NCBI GenBank assembly: GCA_025054715.1
Contig: JANWYH010000001.1
Span: forward strand, 184,001-248,000
Direction: 5' to 3'
Length of the DNA: 64,000 nt
From: Pyrinomonadaceae bacterium
Lineage (GTDB): Bacteria; Acidobacteriota; Blastocatellia; Pyrinomonadales; Pyrinomonadaceae
Numbering within the stretch: the first letter of the stretch is position 1; every line of letters starts with the position of its first letter. Made by a program: the position numbers and the translations under genes. Below, one piece after another: positions 55,835-64,000 of this stretch. The notes under the pieces were generated by a model that did no database searches, had not been told where the DNA came from, and saw only the letters and a list, made by a program, of their open reading frames with translations.

Positions 55835-55911
55835 TGGTGCACCCTGCAGGACTCAAACCTGCGACCTTCTGATCCGAAGTCAGACGCTCTATTCAACTGA
55901 GCTAAGGGTGC
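55835..55911 (-). tRNA. tRNA-Arg (anticodon TCG)
   Basis: 77-nt tRNA on the minus strand with acceptor GCACCCT/AGGGTGC, encoded CCA, D-arm TTAGCTCAG and anticodon TCG at 55877-55875 in the loop CTTCGGA between TCTGA and TCAGA. Confidence 0.97.
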
Positions 55912-55921
55912 ACCAAAGCAG

Positions 55922-55949
55922 ATTATAGCAGATCGAAGAAGACTTTCAA
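55922..55949 (-). promoter_or_regulatory. Promoter of tRNA-Arg
   Basis: TTGAAA (55949-55944), a 16-nt spacer and a perfect TATAAT (55927-55922). The start near 55915 is about 4 nt before the mature tRNA end, leaving almost no 5' leader. Confidence 0.65.
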
Positions 55950-55976
55950 GTTGGATGCTGGCTTAATCTTGATCAA

Positions 55977-56867
55977 TCATTTTCCTAGTATCACTTTTGT
56001 ATCTTTTTGACTTTGCCACTCGAAGTAAGACCCATCGTAGAGTTTAACATTATAGCCTAAGTAACGAAGCGTGAAATATGCATGAGAGGCTTGCCCGCCC
56101 GTGCGACAGTAAACAACGTTGATTTTGTTAGGCGACGCTCCTGCTTGAGCGTATAGTTTTTTTAACTCTTCTTTCGGTTTCATTACTGGATTATCTCGGC
56201 TGATGATGTTCTGTTGCCAGAAAATGTTGAATGCTCCAGGTATATGACCTGGTCTAGTAATTCCCTCTCCGGGACGCTCGCCCTTGTATTCTTCAGGTGG
56301 ACGGGCATCTATCAAAGAAAAATTAGATGAGTTACGGTTTGTGATTAACCAAGATATATCACTCACTTGATCAATTCCGATAACAATATCCGGATTTAGT
56401 CGAATTATGAATTCTTCTGGGTTTGGCGTTACTGGAACAGTGGAAATGGGGCGTTTCTCAGCCTTCCATTTTTCTATTCCGCCATCGAGAACGGCGACTC
56501 TGCCTGAAAGTCCAAGATATTCTAAGGTAAAGAAAGCTCTGGCAGCAGCTAGTCCCTGCAAATCGCCGTAAAGGATGATCTTTTTGTTGTTACCTATTCC
56601 AAGATTTGTAAAGACTTTCTGCAAATTCTCGACAGAGTTAAGTTCATTTGGAATCCCATTTTTGGTCGTTACAATATCGCTCCAAGCTAGAAACCTAGCT
56701 TCGGGGATATGACCGTTCTCATAACTTTGGCGGTTAATACCTACATGCAAAACTACTACCTTGTCCAAATTTTTGGCTAGCCAGTCGGTCGAGACTAAAA
56801 CATTATCTTGTGCTTTCGGAATAAAACATAAAAGATGCAGGAAAATCAGAATGCATGCTTTCTTCAT
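55977..56867 (-). CDS. Exported rhodanese-like sulfurtransferase
   Basis: 296-aa protein with a signal peptide (ILIFLHLLCFIPKAQ) and two rhodanese domains, as in thiosulfate or 3-mercaptopyruvate sulfurtransferases. The first (about 30-150: GHIPEARFLAWSDI) is inactive; the second has SLIDARPPEEYKGERPGEGI, GHIPGAFNIFWQQNI and the catalytic loop VVYCRTGGQASHAYF with Cys. The CRTGG loop differs from the CGSGVTA of MST. Location in the periplasm is unusual for the family and suggests sulfane sulfur handling outside the cytoplasm. Confidence 0.9.
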   Translation of the reverse strand: MKKACILIFLHLLCFIPKAQDNVLVSTDWLAKNLDKVVVLHVGINRQSYENGHIPEARFLAWSDIVTTKNGIPNELNSVENLQKVFTNLGIGNNKKIILYGDLQGLAAARAFFTLEYLGLSGRVAVLDGGIEKWKAEKRPISTVPVTPNPEEFIIRLNPDIVIGIDQVSDISWLITNRNSSNFSLIDARPPEEYKGERPGEGITRPGHIPGAFNIFWQQNIISRDNPVMKPKEELKKLYAQAGASPNKINVVYCRTGGQASHAYFTLRYLGYNVKLYDGSYFEWQSQKDTKVILGK

Positions 56868-56947
56868 AGATTCTAATTATATCGGAAAGAAGCTTAAAGG
56901 TAACACTCAGCTTTTTTATTAAGGCGGCACTAGTTAGCAACGCAAGA

Positions 56948-58168
56948 TCAGTTTTGATTAAGGCGAGAAGTCTTTATATTCATAAGTAGTATGACGGCAC
57001 ACATTGAAAGAAAAGCGCCGAATATGAATGCAGAAGCCGAATTTGCCAGATTCCAGATGATACCAAAGATTAGAGAAGCGGGGAAAACAGTTATACTAAA
57101 TGCAAAGGCATAAAGACCGAAAGCAGTTCCTCTTTTTTCCTCGGGGACAAGGTCTGCTATGAAGGCTCTTTCTGTTCCTTCTGTGAAACCGAAGTAAAAA
57201 CCATAAATCAAAAAAAGCGTCCATATTTGCCAATCCTTTGATGCGAAGGCGAAACCGAGGTAAACAAGCGAATACAAGACCCAGCCAGAAAGTATTAGTT
57301 TTTTTCTGCCAAATCTATCAGAAAGCTCGCCACCTACAAGCGAACTTATAACCTTTGAGATGTGAAGCATTACCCACAGCAAAGGCAGAAGCCCCGTTGC
57401 AATACCTGCTTGCTGAGCTTTCAAAAGCAAAAAAGCATCTGTAGAATTGGAAAGCGTAAAAATCGAGACTGCTAATAGGAATTTTTTAAAATTTGGATCA
57501 AAGTCTTTGAGGCTAAACTTTATAACAATTTTTCCATCGGTGTTGTTAGGCTTGGCATCTTTGACGAAAAAGAATACCACAATTAGACTCAAAAAGGCAG
57601 GTATTGAAGCTATCAGAAAAATCTTTTTGTATTCTTCAGGAGAAGGATTATTGAAATCTTCTGCTAGTAGTAAGATCAGAACGAGCGAGATGATTGGGCC
57701 GATAACAGCTCCGAAATTATCTGCAGCACGATTCAAACCGAAGGCTAATCCTCTTACTTCTTTAGGCACTTCTGAAGCAAGCAAAGCATCGCGAGGAGCA
57801 CTTCTTATGCCTTTTCCAAGTCTATCAGCTAGTCTTACTAGCAAAACTTGATGCCAACTCGTTGTGAACGCCAAAAGCGGTCGAGCAATAGAAGACAGAG
57901 AATAACCTAGAAAAACCAGAGGCTTTCTTTTGCGGATTCTGTCGCTATATCGTCCGGAAAGTAGTTTTAACATCGAAGAAACGGATTCGGCTAGACCTTC
58001 TATTAAACCTATTGCAAATGGCGAAGTTCCAAGAGTTATTGTTAGAAAGACTGGAAGAAGTGGATAGATTATTTCGCTTGATGTATCGTTTAGAAGTGAT
58101 ACTAGGCTTAAGAAAAATACATTTCGAGGTAGCTTCTCGTAGCGACTAATTTTAGAATCGTTTGGCAT
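56948..58168 (-). CDS. MFS transporter
   Basis: 406-aa polytopic protein with about 11-12 TM segments. The A-motif loop is SGRYSDRIRKRKPLVFLGY, and GGELSDRFGRKKLILSG is the corresponding loop in the second half. LGKGIRSAPRDALLASEVP and FGLNRAADNFGAVIGPIIS are typical of a family that groups with MFS drug or sugar-phosphate-unlike transporters. No substrate assigned. It precedes no regulator; 3 nt separate it from the small membrane protein upstream. Confidence 0.88.
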   Translation of the reverse strand: MPNDSKISRYEKLPRNVFFLSLVSLLNDTSSEIIYPLLPVFLTITLGTSPFAIGLIEGLAESVSSMLKLLSGRYSDRIRKRKPLVFLGYSLSSIARPLLAFTTSWHQVLLVRLADRLGKGIRSAPRDALLASEVPKEVRGLAFGLNRAADNFGAVIGPIISLVLILLLAEDFNNPSPEEYKKIFLIASIPAFLSLIVVFFFVKDAKPNNTDGKIVIKFSLKDFDPNFKKFLLAVSIFTLSNSTDAFLLLKAQQAGIATGLLPLLWVMLHISKVISSLVGGELSDRFGRKKLILSGWVLYSLVYLGFAFASKDWQIWTLFLIYGFYFGFTEGTERAFIADLVPEEKRGTAFGLYAFAFSITVFPASLIFGIIWNLANSASAFIFGAFLSMCAVILLMNIKTSRLNQN

Positions 58169-58171
58169 AGA

Positions 58172-58390
58172 CTAGCGGGACTTTTGAACCGCAGGTTGCT
58201 TTTGGTCGCTTTTGCTAAAGCTATACCAAATAACCAAACTTCCTGTTATGGCTATCAGCATGATTAAAGCAACAAGAATAAGCCTTACGAGAATTTTTAT
58301 CGTCTTTCGCAAAACCAAGAAGACGAAAAAAGCAAAACCCGAGAAAAACGCGAAAAAAAGTAAAGCGAGAACCCAAACAGATTCAATCAT
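58172..58390 (-). CDS. Small two-TM membrane protein of unknown function
   Basis: 72-aa hypothetical protein with two hydrophobic segments (about residues 5-27 and 34-57) and a basic C-terminal tail. No family recognised. Its position, overlapping yacG by 8 nt and 3 nt before the MFS gene, supports translation. Confidence 0.6.
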   Translation of the reverse strand: MIESVWVLALLFFAFFSGFAFFVFLVLRKTIKILVRLILVALIMLIAITGSLVIWYSFSKSDQKQPAVQKSR

Positions 58391-58580
58391 TTTCTCTACT
58401 TCGCTCCTGAATAAGCTTTATATCTTCTTCTGAAAGAACCTCCTGGTCAGATGGGATTTTATATTCTTCATCTACCCATGCTCCTAAGTCAATAAGCTTG
58501 CAACGTTCTGAGCAGAAAGGTCGAAATGGGTTTCCTACAAATTCTGTTTCTTTTTTGCAATTTGGGCATTTTACTAACAT
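58383..58580 (-). CDS. yacG: YacG-like zinc protein (DNA gyrase inhibitor family)
   Basis: 65-aa protein with the four-Cys zinc site CPNC...[14 protein letters not shown], exactly the YacG signature. The E. coli protein binds GyrB and limits gyrase activity. The C-terminus is acidic ([16 protein letters not shown]). It is 4 nt after purH and overlaps the next small gene by 8 nt. Confidence 0.88.
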   Translation of the reverse strand: MLVKCPNCKKETEFVGNPFRPFCSERCKLIDLGAWVDEEYKIPSDQEVLSEEDIKLIQERSREND

Positions 58581-58584
58581 AAGT

Positions 58585-60219
58585 TCAATGCTTGAAGTGT
58601 CTTATTCTTGTAAATACCATCGAGATACCATATTCATCTGCCGCTTCGATAACCTCTTTGTCTCTGACAGAACCGCCCGGTTGAATAATTGCGGAAATAC
58701 CGTATTTAGCTGCTTCGTCAACATTATCGCGAAATGGAAAAAAAGCATCTGAAGCTAAGACTGAGCCTTTAAGAGAAAACCCTGATCTTTCTGCTCTCAT
58801 TGCCGCGATTTTTATTGAATCGAGACGATTCATTTGACCAGCGCCTATTCCTAAAGTTTGTAACTCATTTGCCAAAACGATTGCGTTAGATTTAACATGT
58901 TTGCAAACTTGCCAAGCAAAAAGCAAAGCTTGAATTTCAGCTTCAGACGGTCGTTTTTTAGTTACTACCTGAAGGCTTTCTTTATTAACTGCGGCGCAAT
59001 CTGGTGTTTGAACTAACATTCCGCCATCTATGCTTCTATATTCTAAACTAGGTTCTAAGAATTCCGCCTTTAATAAACGTAAATTCTCTCTTTTTGAAAA
59101 GATTTCCAAAGCCTCTTTTGTGTAATCAGGAGCGACAACGACTTCGGTAAATACTTTGATGACTTTTTCGGCGGTCTGTTCATCTACAGTCTTATTGAAA
59201 GCTACGATACCACCGAAAGCTGATACTGGATCGGTCGAAAGAGCTCTTTCATACGCTTCGAGAGTATTTTTGCCAATGCCAGCGCCGCAAGGATTTGTGT
59301 GCTTAACTATAACGCAAGCAGGATCAGTGAAGTCTATAACTGCTTTCCAGGCAGCATCTGCATCTAGATAATTGTTATATGACATTTCCTTTCCTTGAAT
59401 AATCTGAGCATTTGCTATGCCGCTGTTTCGATAGTCCGAAAAAGCATATACAGATGCGTTCTGTTGAGGATTTTCACCGTATCTGAGGTTTTTGATTTTT
59501 TTTAGCTTTAATTGAATTCGGTCAGGTAGGTTATGAGCTTTGGAATTATTTGTGAGAATTTCATCAATGATTTGCTTTGAAAGATTTGAAAGCTCGTTGT
59601 TTTCTATGTAATTTTTTGATATTTCAGCCATGAATTTTAGTATCTCGTTTTCATATTCAGCACTTAGGGCAAAGGCGTTAAGCGCCAAGAGTTGACGTGT
59701 CTGAAAGGAGAGGGCACCATTATTAGCTTTCATTTCTTCCATTATCGTTTTGTAAAACCGAGGACTTGCTACTACTGCAACGTCTTGCCAATTCTTGGCT
59801 GCGGCTCTAAGCATAGTTGGACCGCCTATGTCTATGTTTTCGACGATTTCCTGTAAGGTCTTATCTTTTCTTTTTAAAACTTCTTGGAAAGGATAGAGGT
59901 TGACTACGACTAAATCAATTGGATTTATCTGCAAAGATTGAATCTGTTCTAAATGCCTTGAATTTGTGCGTATTGCCAGGATACCACCGTGAATTTTTGG
60001 ATGTAGGGTTTTTACTCGTCCGTCTAGTATTTCAGGAAAGCCTGTTATCTCCGAAACCTCTTTGATCTTGATACCTTGTGATTTTAAGATTTTTGCAGTT
60101 CCGCCAGTTGAAATTATATCAACGCCGAAATCAGCCAGAAATCTGGCTAGATCGACTATGTTCGTCTTATCGGAAACGCTCAGAAGAGCACTATTTATTG
60201 GCTTAAAACCATTTTTCAT
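58585..60219 (-). CDS. purH: Bifunctional AICAR transformylase/IMP cyclohydrolase
   Basis: 544-aa enzyme for the last two steps of de novo purine synthesis. The N-terminal MGS-like cyclohydrolase begins [20 protein letters not shown] and contains [10 protein letters not shown]; the transformylase has the catalytic [12 protein letters not shown] (Lys-His) and [12 protein letters not shown], with the C-terminal [30 protein letters not shown]. Full length, slightly longer than E. coli PurH (529). Confidence 0.97.
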   Translation of the reverse strand: MKNGFKPINSALLSVSDKTNIVDLARFLADFGVDIISTGGTAKILKSQGIKIKEVSEITGFPEILDGRVKTLHPKIHGGILAIRTNSRHLEQIQSLQINPIDLVVVNLYPFQEVLKRKDKTLQEIVENIDIGGPTMLRAAAKNWQDVAVVASPRFYKTIMEEMKANNGALSFQTRQLLALNAFALSAEYENEILKFMAEISKNYIENNELSNLSKQIIDEILTNNSKAHNLPDRIQLKLKKIKNLRYGENPQQNASVYAFSDYRNSGIANAQIIQGKEMSYNNYLDADAAWKAVIDFTDPACVIVKHTNPCGAGIGKNTLEAYERALSTDPVSAFGGIVAFNKTVDEQTAEKVIKVFTEVVVAPDYTKEALEIFSKRENLRLLKAEFLEPSLEYRSIDGGMLVQTPDCAAVNKESLQVVTKKRPSEAEIQALLFAWQVCKHVKSNAIVLANELQTLGIGAGQMNRLDSIKIAAMRAERSGFSLKGSVLASDAFFPFRDNVDEAAKYGISAIIQPGGSVRDKEVIEAADEYGISMVFTRIRHFKH

Positions 60220-60353
60220 AAAAAGCTAGTTTAGCTTTCAAAAGCAGAATTTTCAAAAGCTTTGCAGTAAACGGTAAAGTCGTGGTAAACAGGAAACCTT
60301 AAGAGGAGAATCGGCCGAAGAACAGAAGACTCAAAAGGAGAAGAATTAGGTAG

Positions 60354-60407
60354 ATGATGATTTTAATTAGACTCATTGCTATCATTTTAATTGGTGTTTT
60401 CCAATGA
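60354..60407 (+). CDS. 17-aa hydrophobic leader ORF, coupled to the metalloprotease-like gene
   Basis: ATG 60354 opens a 17-codon frame, MMILIRLIAIILIGVFQ, that ends in a stop overlapping the next start (ATGA at 60404-60407). AAGGAG lies 12 nt upstream. It could be a leader peptide for coupling or a small membrane protein. Not confirmed; short frames can arise by chance. Confidence 0.3.
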   Translation: MMILIRLIAIILIGVFQ

Positions 60408-61831
60408 TTCAAGCTTTGTTTGTAATTTTTATCATCTTTTTTGGAGTAAACTTTGCGAAGGCAGGAGAACTTCGATTGAGCTTAGAAGCTAGTGGGCTAC
60501 ACGTACAAGGTGAGATTTCACATTTGGAGCTACGAGAGGTTAGTTTTTTGAGTAGCTATGCTCAGTTTTCTGGATTAGAAAAGCGAATTCAAAACTTGAG
60601 GTTTTTTAACGGGCAAGGATCTGAAGTCGAATATGAAGAGGTTTCGCCCGGGCGTTTTAGAACTAGTGAAGAGATATTTAGATTTAGCTACACAGTGAAT
60701 ACAAAGCTTTCGGATCAGCCAGCGGATTCAAGCATTTCTTGGACGAGCGAATCTTTAGGGCTTTTGCTGTTGAATGATTTGGTTTTTTTGCAGTTACAAG
60801 AGCTAGGTTTCAAAGTTTCTATTGAGCTTGCAGACGAATGGAAAAGTTTTTCCAATTGTGAAAAACTTTCTGAAAATGTTTTTCTGGCTCGTAGAGTATC
60901 AGAAGCCGTTTTTTTAATTGGGAAAGAGCTTCGCAGCAGTATTTTTCGGATAAATGAAAAGAGTTTTGAAATAGTCTTTGCTGGCAGGTGGCAGTTTTCA
61001 GACGAAGAAGCCGTAAGATCTGTAAAGGAAATCTTTTCTTGGTATGAGAAAAACATAGGGAAACTTGAGTTTGCTAGAGTTCAGATTTTTCTTATTCCTT
61101 TTCTTCAAGATAATGTTTTCGATAGATGGAATGCTCAGACTTTGGGAGCGACCGTCATCTTAGTTGCTGCGCCTAACTCTTTTGTGACAAATGCGATAGA
61201 TTCTTTTAATGATCGGATTCGGCATGAGTTATTACATTTGTGGATACCTAATTCTCTTGGCTTAAGCGGCAAATATGATTGGTTTTTTGAAGGTTTCGTG
61301 GTTTACCAAGCTTTAAAGACAGGGGTTCTTTTAGGACAGATTCGCTTTGAAGACTTCCTTTCGGCTATTTCGAGAGCTTTAAGTTTTGCGGCAAAGAATA
61401 GAAAATCTTTAATTGAAGCATCGGTAAGGCGTTGGCATGATTCCAACAGAGTTGTTTACTCGAAGGGGTTAGTCGTGGCTTTTCTGTTCGATATGAAACT
61501 AATGATCAAAGACGAGCCAGGGTTGGAAAAGGTTTTTCGTGAGCTTTTGAAAAGGTATAAGCTTGGTAGCAAGCATGATGGCAATCTTGTGATTGTCAAT
61601 TTGCTTTCTGAAATTGATCGCGAAACAGTAAAAAGATACATTGAAGGCACAGACGAGATAAAACTAGAAGACGTGCGTCATTTCGGAATTGAGGTAAGGT
61701 GGGAGGATGATAAGGCAAAACTGGAGATTACACGAAATTTAAGTCGTAAGCAGAAGAATTTGCTCAAGATGTTGGGTTATAATCAAACTTCTCATAAAAA
61801 TTTGCGTCAGATGAGAGTTTCGTCAAGATGA
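60404..61831 (+). CDS. Exported gluzincin-like metallopeptidase (M61/M1-type motif)
   Basis: 475-aa protein with an N-terminal signal peptide (residues 1-22, ending FAKAG). A beta-rich N-terminal half precedes the zinc motif RHELLHLWIPNSLGLSGKYDWFFEGFVVY at about residue 290: HExxH, then a Glu about 20 residues on, as in M61 glycyl aminopeptidase and M1 enzymes. Sequence outside the motif is not recognised, and no PDZ domain is present. Probably a periplasmic or surface aminopeptidase. It overlaps the downstream lipoprotein gene by 4 nt. Confidence 0.75.
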   Translation: MIQALFVIFIIFFGVNFAKAGELRLSLEASGLHVQGEISHLELREVSFLSSYAQFSGLEKRIQNLRFFNGQGSEVEYEEVSPGRFRTSEEIFRFSYTVNTKLSDQPADSSISWTSESLGLLLLNDLVFLQLQELGFKVSIELADEWKSFSNCEKLSENVFLARRVSEAVFLIGKELRSSIFRINEKSFEIVFAGRWQFSDEEAVRSVKEIFSWYEKNIGKLEFARVQIFLIPFLQDNVFDRWNAQTLGATVILVAAPNSFVTNAIDSFNDRIRHELLHLWIPNSLGLSGKYDWFFEGFVVYQALKTGVLLGQIRFEDFLSAISRALSFAAKNRKSLIEASVRRWHDSNRVVYSKGLVVAFLFDMKLMIKDEPGLEKVFRELLKRYKLGSKHDGNLVIVNLLSEIDRETVKRYIEGTDEIKLEDVRHFGIEVRWEDDKAKLEITRNLSRKQKNLLKMLGYNQTSHKNLRQMRVSSR

Positions 61832-62916
61832 AAAAGTTTGTAATTTTAACTGTTTTTCTGATGCAAACTTCGTGTGTTTGGGTAAGCGATGCTTTGAAGG
61901 ATTTTTATCGCAGTGCGATCGTTGGTGAGAAGGCTACGGTGATTGTAAGTCGTGCTTACATTCGTAGTTCCTATGCAGTTGTTGCGGCGGATTTACTTGA
62001 AGTTAGGCGTGGTGACATTTTGGATATTCTTGATGAGGTGACACATGAGAAGGTTAAGTGGTATCGTGTCAGAGCATATGACGATGACGCGACGGAAGGC
62101 TGGATCGAAGCACAGAATGTTATAGTCGGCAGTCTTCTTGAAAAATCAATAAAGCTAGCCGAAGAAGACAAAGAAATTGAAGCACAGGCACAGGGACAAC
62201 TTAGAGCCGCAGCAAAATTGAGGCTTTCGCCTGAGCTTCGAGAAGATAACGTTCTTTTAACGCTAGAAAAGAAGGGAGAAACTCAAATAGTCTTCGATAT
62301 AATTGCATGGAAATTCGTTCCAAAGCAAGATTTAGTAGATGGGGATGAAAGTCGAAAAAACGAGGAAATAGAAGAAGCAAAGCGAGAGAAAGAAGTGGAA
62401 ACAATAGATGAGAAATATGACATCTGGTACAAGGTTCGGTTGAATCGGTCTGTTTCTCCGGCACCTGCCGGGTGGATATTTGGAAGACAAGTGGATTTAT
62501 TAATTCCTCAAGACATAATGTATTACCAATATCAAGGAAAGCGTTTTGTGGCATGGCGTCGTATTGATTCATCAGAAACTAGTGATTCTGGACGCACAAT
62601 AAGACCGGGCAGCTGGATTGTCCTATCTCGTAGTAATACTGTAAAGGCTGAATCAGCCGAGCAAGAACCCGATTTCGATCAAATTTTAGTCTTTTATTAC
62701 GATAAATACAGCGGCACTCATGCTACGGTTTATCGAAGCGGCGAGGTTTGGGGTAAACTTCCCCTAACCATGGGCGGACAAGGGCTGAATAAAACTTTTA
62801 CGGTCAGAATTCGCAATAACAACGGCGAACTTGAAGAGAAAACCTTTGTAATTTTCAAAAACGTTAGGGGACACCTACAAGTTACGCCACCGTCTGATGT
62901 TCCAAAGGGCAGATGA
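61828..62916 (+). CDS. Lipoprotein with an SH3-like domain
   Basis: 362-aa protein. The signal ends with lipobox MQTSC (Cys at residue 16). An SH3b-like segment lies at about 28-95 (IVSRAYIRSSYAVVA, DILDILDEV, WYRVRAYDDDATEGWI), and a second at about 200-230 (WYKVRLNRSVSPAPAGWIFGRQVD). Between them is a charged helical stretch rich in Glu. The C-terminal 110 residues (LVFYYDKYSGTHATVYRSGEVW-like) are not recognised. It is co-translated with the metallopeptidase-like gene and may tether it or bind murein. Confidence 0.75.
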   Translation: MKKFVILTVFLMQTSCVWVSDALKDFYRSAIVGEKATVIVSRAYIRSSYAVVAADLLEVRRGDILDILDEVTHEKVKWYRVRAYDDDATEGWIEAQNVIVGSLLEKSIKLAEEDKEIEAQAQGQLRAAAKLRLSPELREDNVLLTLEKKGETQIVFDIIAWKFVPKQDLVDGDESRKNEEIEEAKREKEVETIDEKYDIWYKVRLNRSVSPAPAGWIFGRQVDLLIPQDIMYYQYQGKRFVAWRRIDSSETSDSGRTIRPGSWIVLSRSNTVKAESAEQEPDFDQILVFYYDKYSGTHATVYRSGEVWGKLPLTMGGQGLNKTFTVRIRNNNGELEEKTFVIFKNVRGHLQVTPPSDVPKGR

Positions 62917-62923
62917 TACTGAT

Positions 62924-63649
62924 TTATTGAAGTTTTGCAAGAGAGAGTCTTTGAATTTCTATAAGTTCGGAAATGCCTTTTTGAGCGAGTTTTATCATTT
63001 GGTTCATCTGCTCTATGTTAAATGGTTGCAATTCTGCAGTTCCTTGAACCTCGACAAAGTCTCCTTTTCCGGTGCAAACTACGTTCATATCAACTTCTGC
63101 CGCCGAGTCTTCTTCATAGCAAAGGTCTAAAAGAAGACAGCCTTTGATTATTCCAACGCTCACTGCTGCGACTTCTGAAATTATAGGGCTTTCTTTTATG
63201 GTTTGGCTCTTAAGTAGTCTATTACAAGCAATAGCCAGGGCTACAAATCCGCCAGTGATTGCAGCACATCTAGTGCCGCCATCAGCCATTATAACGTCAC
63301 AATCTATTGTTATTTGTCTTTCGCCTAATTTAGCGAAATCAACTGCGGCGCGCAGACTCCTGCCTATGAGCCTTTGGACTTCTTGGGTTCTTCCGGAAAG
63401 TCTCTGTATTTCCCGCTGAGTTCTGGTTTGAGTTGCGCGTGGAAGCATCGCATATTCTGCTGTTATCCAACCCGTTCCAGTACCTCTTAAAAATGGTGGG
63501 ACTTTTTCTTCTACAGTTGCAGTGCAAATGATCTTTGTTCGTCCCATTTCAATTAACGCTGAGCCTTCTGCGTAGGGCAATACATTTGGCGTTATCTTTG
63601 TTTTCCTCAACTCATCAAATGCTCTATTGTCGCTTCTTTTGTAACTCAT
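62924..63649 (-). CDS. rph: Ribonuclease PH
   Basis: 241-aa phosphate-dependent exonuclease that trims tRNA 3' ends. [42 protein letters not shown]-region, [26 protein letters not shown] with its phosphate-binding Arg residues, and [22 protein letters not shown] are the family blocks. Full length (E. coli 238). Its start overlaps the murI stop by 4 nt. Confidence 0.97.
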   Translation of the reverse strand: MSYKRSDNRAFDELRKTKITPNVLPYAEGSALIEMGRTKIICTATVEEKVPPFLRGTGTGWITAEYAMLPRATQTRTQREIQRLSGRTQEVQRLIGRSLRAAVDFAKLGERQITIDCDVIMADGGTRCAAITGGFVALAIACNRLLKSQTIKESPIISEVAAVSVGIIKGCLLLDLCYEEDSAAEVDMNVVCTGKGDFVEVQGTAELQPFNIEQMNQMIKLAQKGISELIEIQRLSLAKLQ

Positions 63650-64000
63650 TTTTGACCTTGAGAAAATTTATGAGTTTTTAATCCATCTTCTCCGAGGAAT
63701 TCTACTTCTTCAAGTTTTGTTGGCGGGCTTCCCAAAAATCTTTCAGCTACTTTTGCAAATCTTTTCGCTGCGTCGGTTACGTAGAAATGATCCAGATCGT
63801 CGCAGATGTATCTCTTTTTTTTGGGCGGATGATTATTTTCCAAGCCTTCATTTTGCAAAATTCTCCTTACTTCTTCAGCACAAGCTTCGCCTGAGTCAAC
63901 TAGCTGAACGCTATCGCCGATGACCTTTCGGATTGTATTTTTAAGAATCGGATAGTGTGTGCAGCCTAAAACAAGAACATCTGGATTAAAAAGAACAACT
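63646..64000 (-). CDS. murI: Glutamate racemase (partial; N-terminus outside window)
   Basis: C-terminal 117 codons of MurI, which makes D-glutamate for peptidoglycan. The open frame runs off the window end. [13 protein letters not shown] holds the second catalytic Cys, followed by [16 protein letters not shown]; the tail ends [21 protein letters not shown]. The gene begins beyond base 64000. It is followed directly by rph with a 4-nt overlap. Confidence 0.93.
   Translation of the reverse strand, partial: VVLFNPDVLVLGCTHYPILKNTIRKVIGDSVQLVDSGEACAEEVRRILQNEGLENNHPPKKKRYICDDLDHFYVTDAAKRFAKVAERFLGSPPTKLEEVEFLGEDGLKTHKFSQGQK

Overview
The window is an AT-rich bacterial chromosomal segment, densely packed with genes on both strands, with no insertion sequence, prophage or CRISPR array that I can see. 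It looks like core genome of a diderm, meso-diaminopimelate bacterium: there is a type IV pilus inner-membrane/secretin operon (pilMNOPQ), lipoproteins, an exosortase/EpsI pair, Mpl muropeptide ligase, DapA and a monofunctional transglycosylase. The mix of exosortase, fused two-domain E1 dehydrogenase, CrtI-type flavoproteins, S1/P1-type nuclease and partner-switching (STAS plus RsbW-like) genes suggests Acidobacteriota, perhaps a Blastocatellia relative. That placement is inference from gene content only.

Layout. 1-9.4 kb: a truncated alpha/beta-fused E1 dehydrogenase and a SpoIIM-like membrane protein (minus) diverge from a prenyl synthase-exosortase-EpsI operon (plus). A long minus-strand run follows: amidohydrolase, exonuclease III, M20 peptidase, S1/P1 nuclease, a TPR protein of unknown function, STAS antagonist, RsbW-like kinase and mnmA (5.5-13.1 kb). 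13.2-18.6 kb (plus): an orphan oligopeptide-type ABC ATPase, a CBS protein, Hsp20, Lon and an SDR-fold protein without the catalytic Ser and Tyr. 18.6-22.9 kb (minus): asnB, mpl, msrB and an ArsR regulator, the last divergent from a Cys/Met-metabolism PLP enzyme. 24.3-28.7 kb: pstSCAB-phoU. 28.7-32.2 kb: tRNA-Leu, tig, clpP, clpX, closed by a bidirectional terminator. 32.2-37.6 kb (minus): pilMNOPQ plus a Roadblock/LC7 gene, expressed behind a 240-nt leader that folds into a three-way junction. 38-50.4 kb: a hydrolase/acetyltransferase pair, dapA-crtI-like-mtgA, a HEAT-cyclophilin fusion, a second CrtI-like flavoprotein, an acyl-CoA synthetase, a CHAD protein and rdgB. 50.4-53.4 kb: tRNA-Pro, HU, gpmA, a PlsC-type acyltransferase and an exported peptidoglycan-binding protein. 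53.5-60.2 kb (minus): ftsY, a methyltransferase, tRNA-Arg, an exported sulfurtransferase, an MFS transporter, yacG and purH. 60.4-64 kb: an exported gluzincin-like protein with an SH3-like lipoprotein (plus), then rph and a truncated murI (minus).

Functional themes are envelope building (dapA, mpl, mtgA, murI, PlsC), protein quality control (tig, clpP, clpX, lon, hsp20), phosphate uptake, and surface structures (type IV pilus, exosortase). The item I find most likely to be undescribed is the structured RNA leader in front of pilM. I did not recognise it as any known riboswitch class, and I could not search Rfam. Many open reading frames can be extended to TTG/GTG codons; where a Shine-Dalgarno sequence or family alignment favours an internal ATG I used that start and say so.
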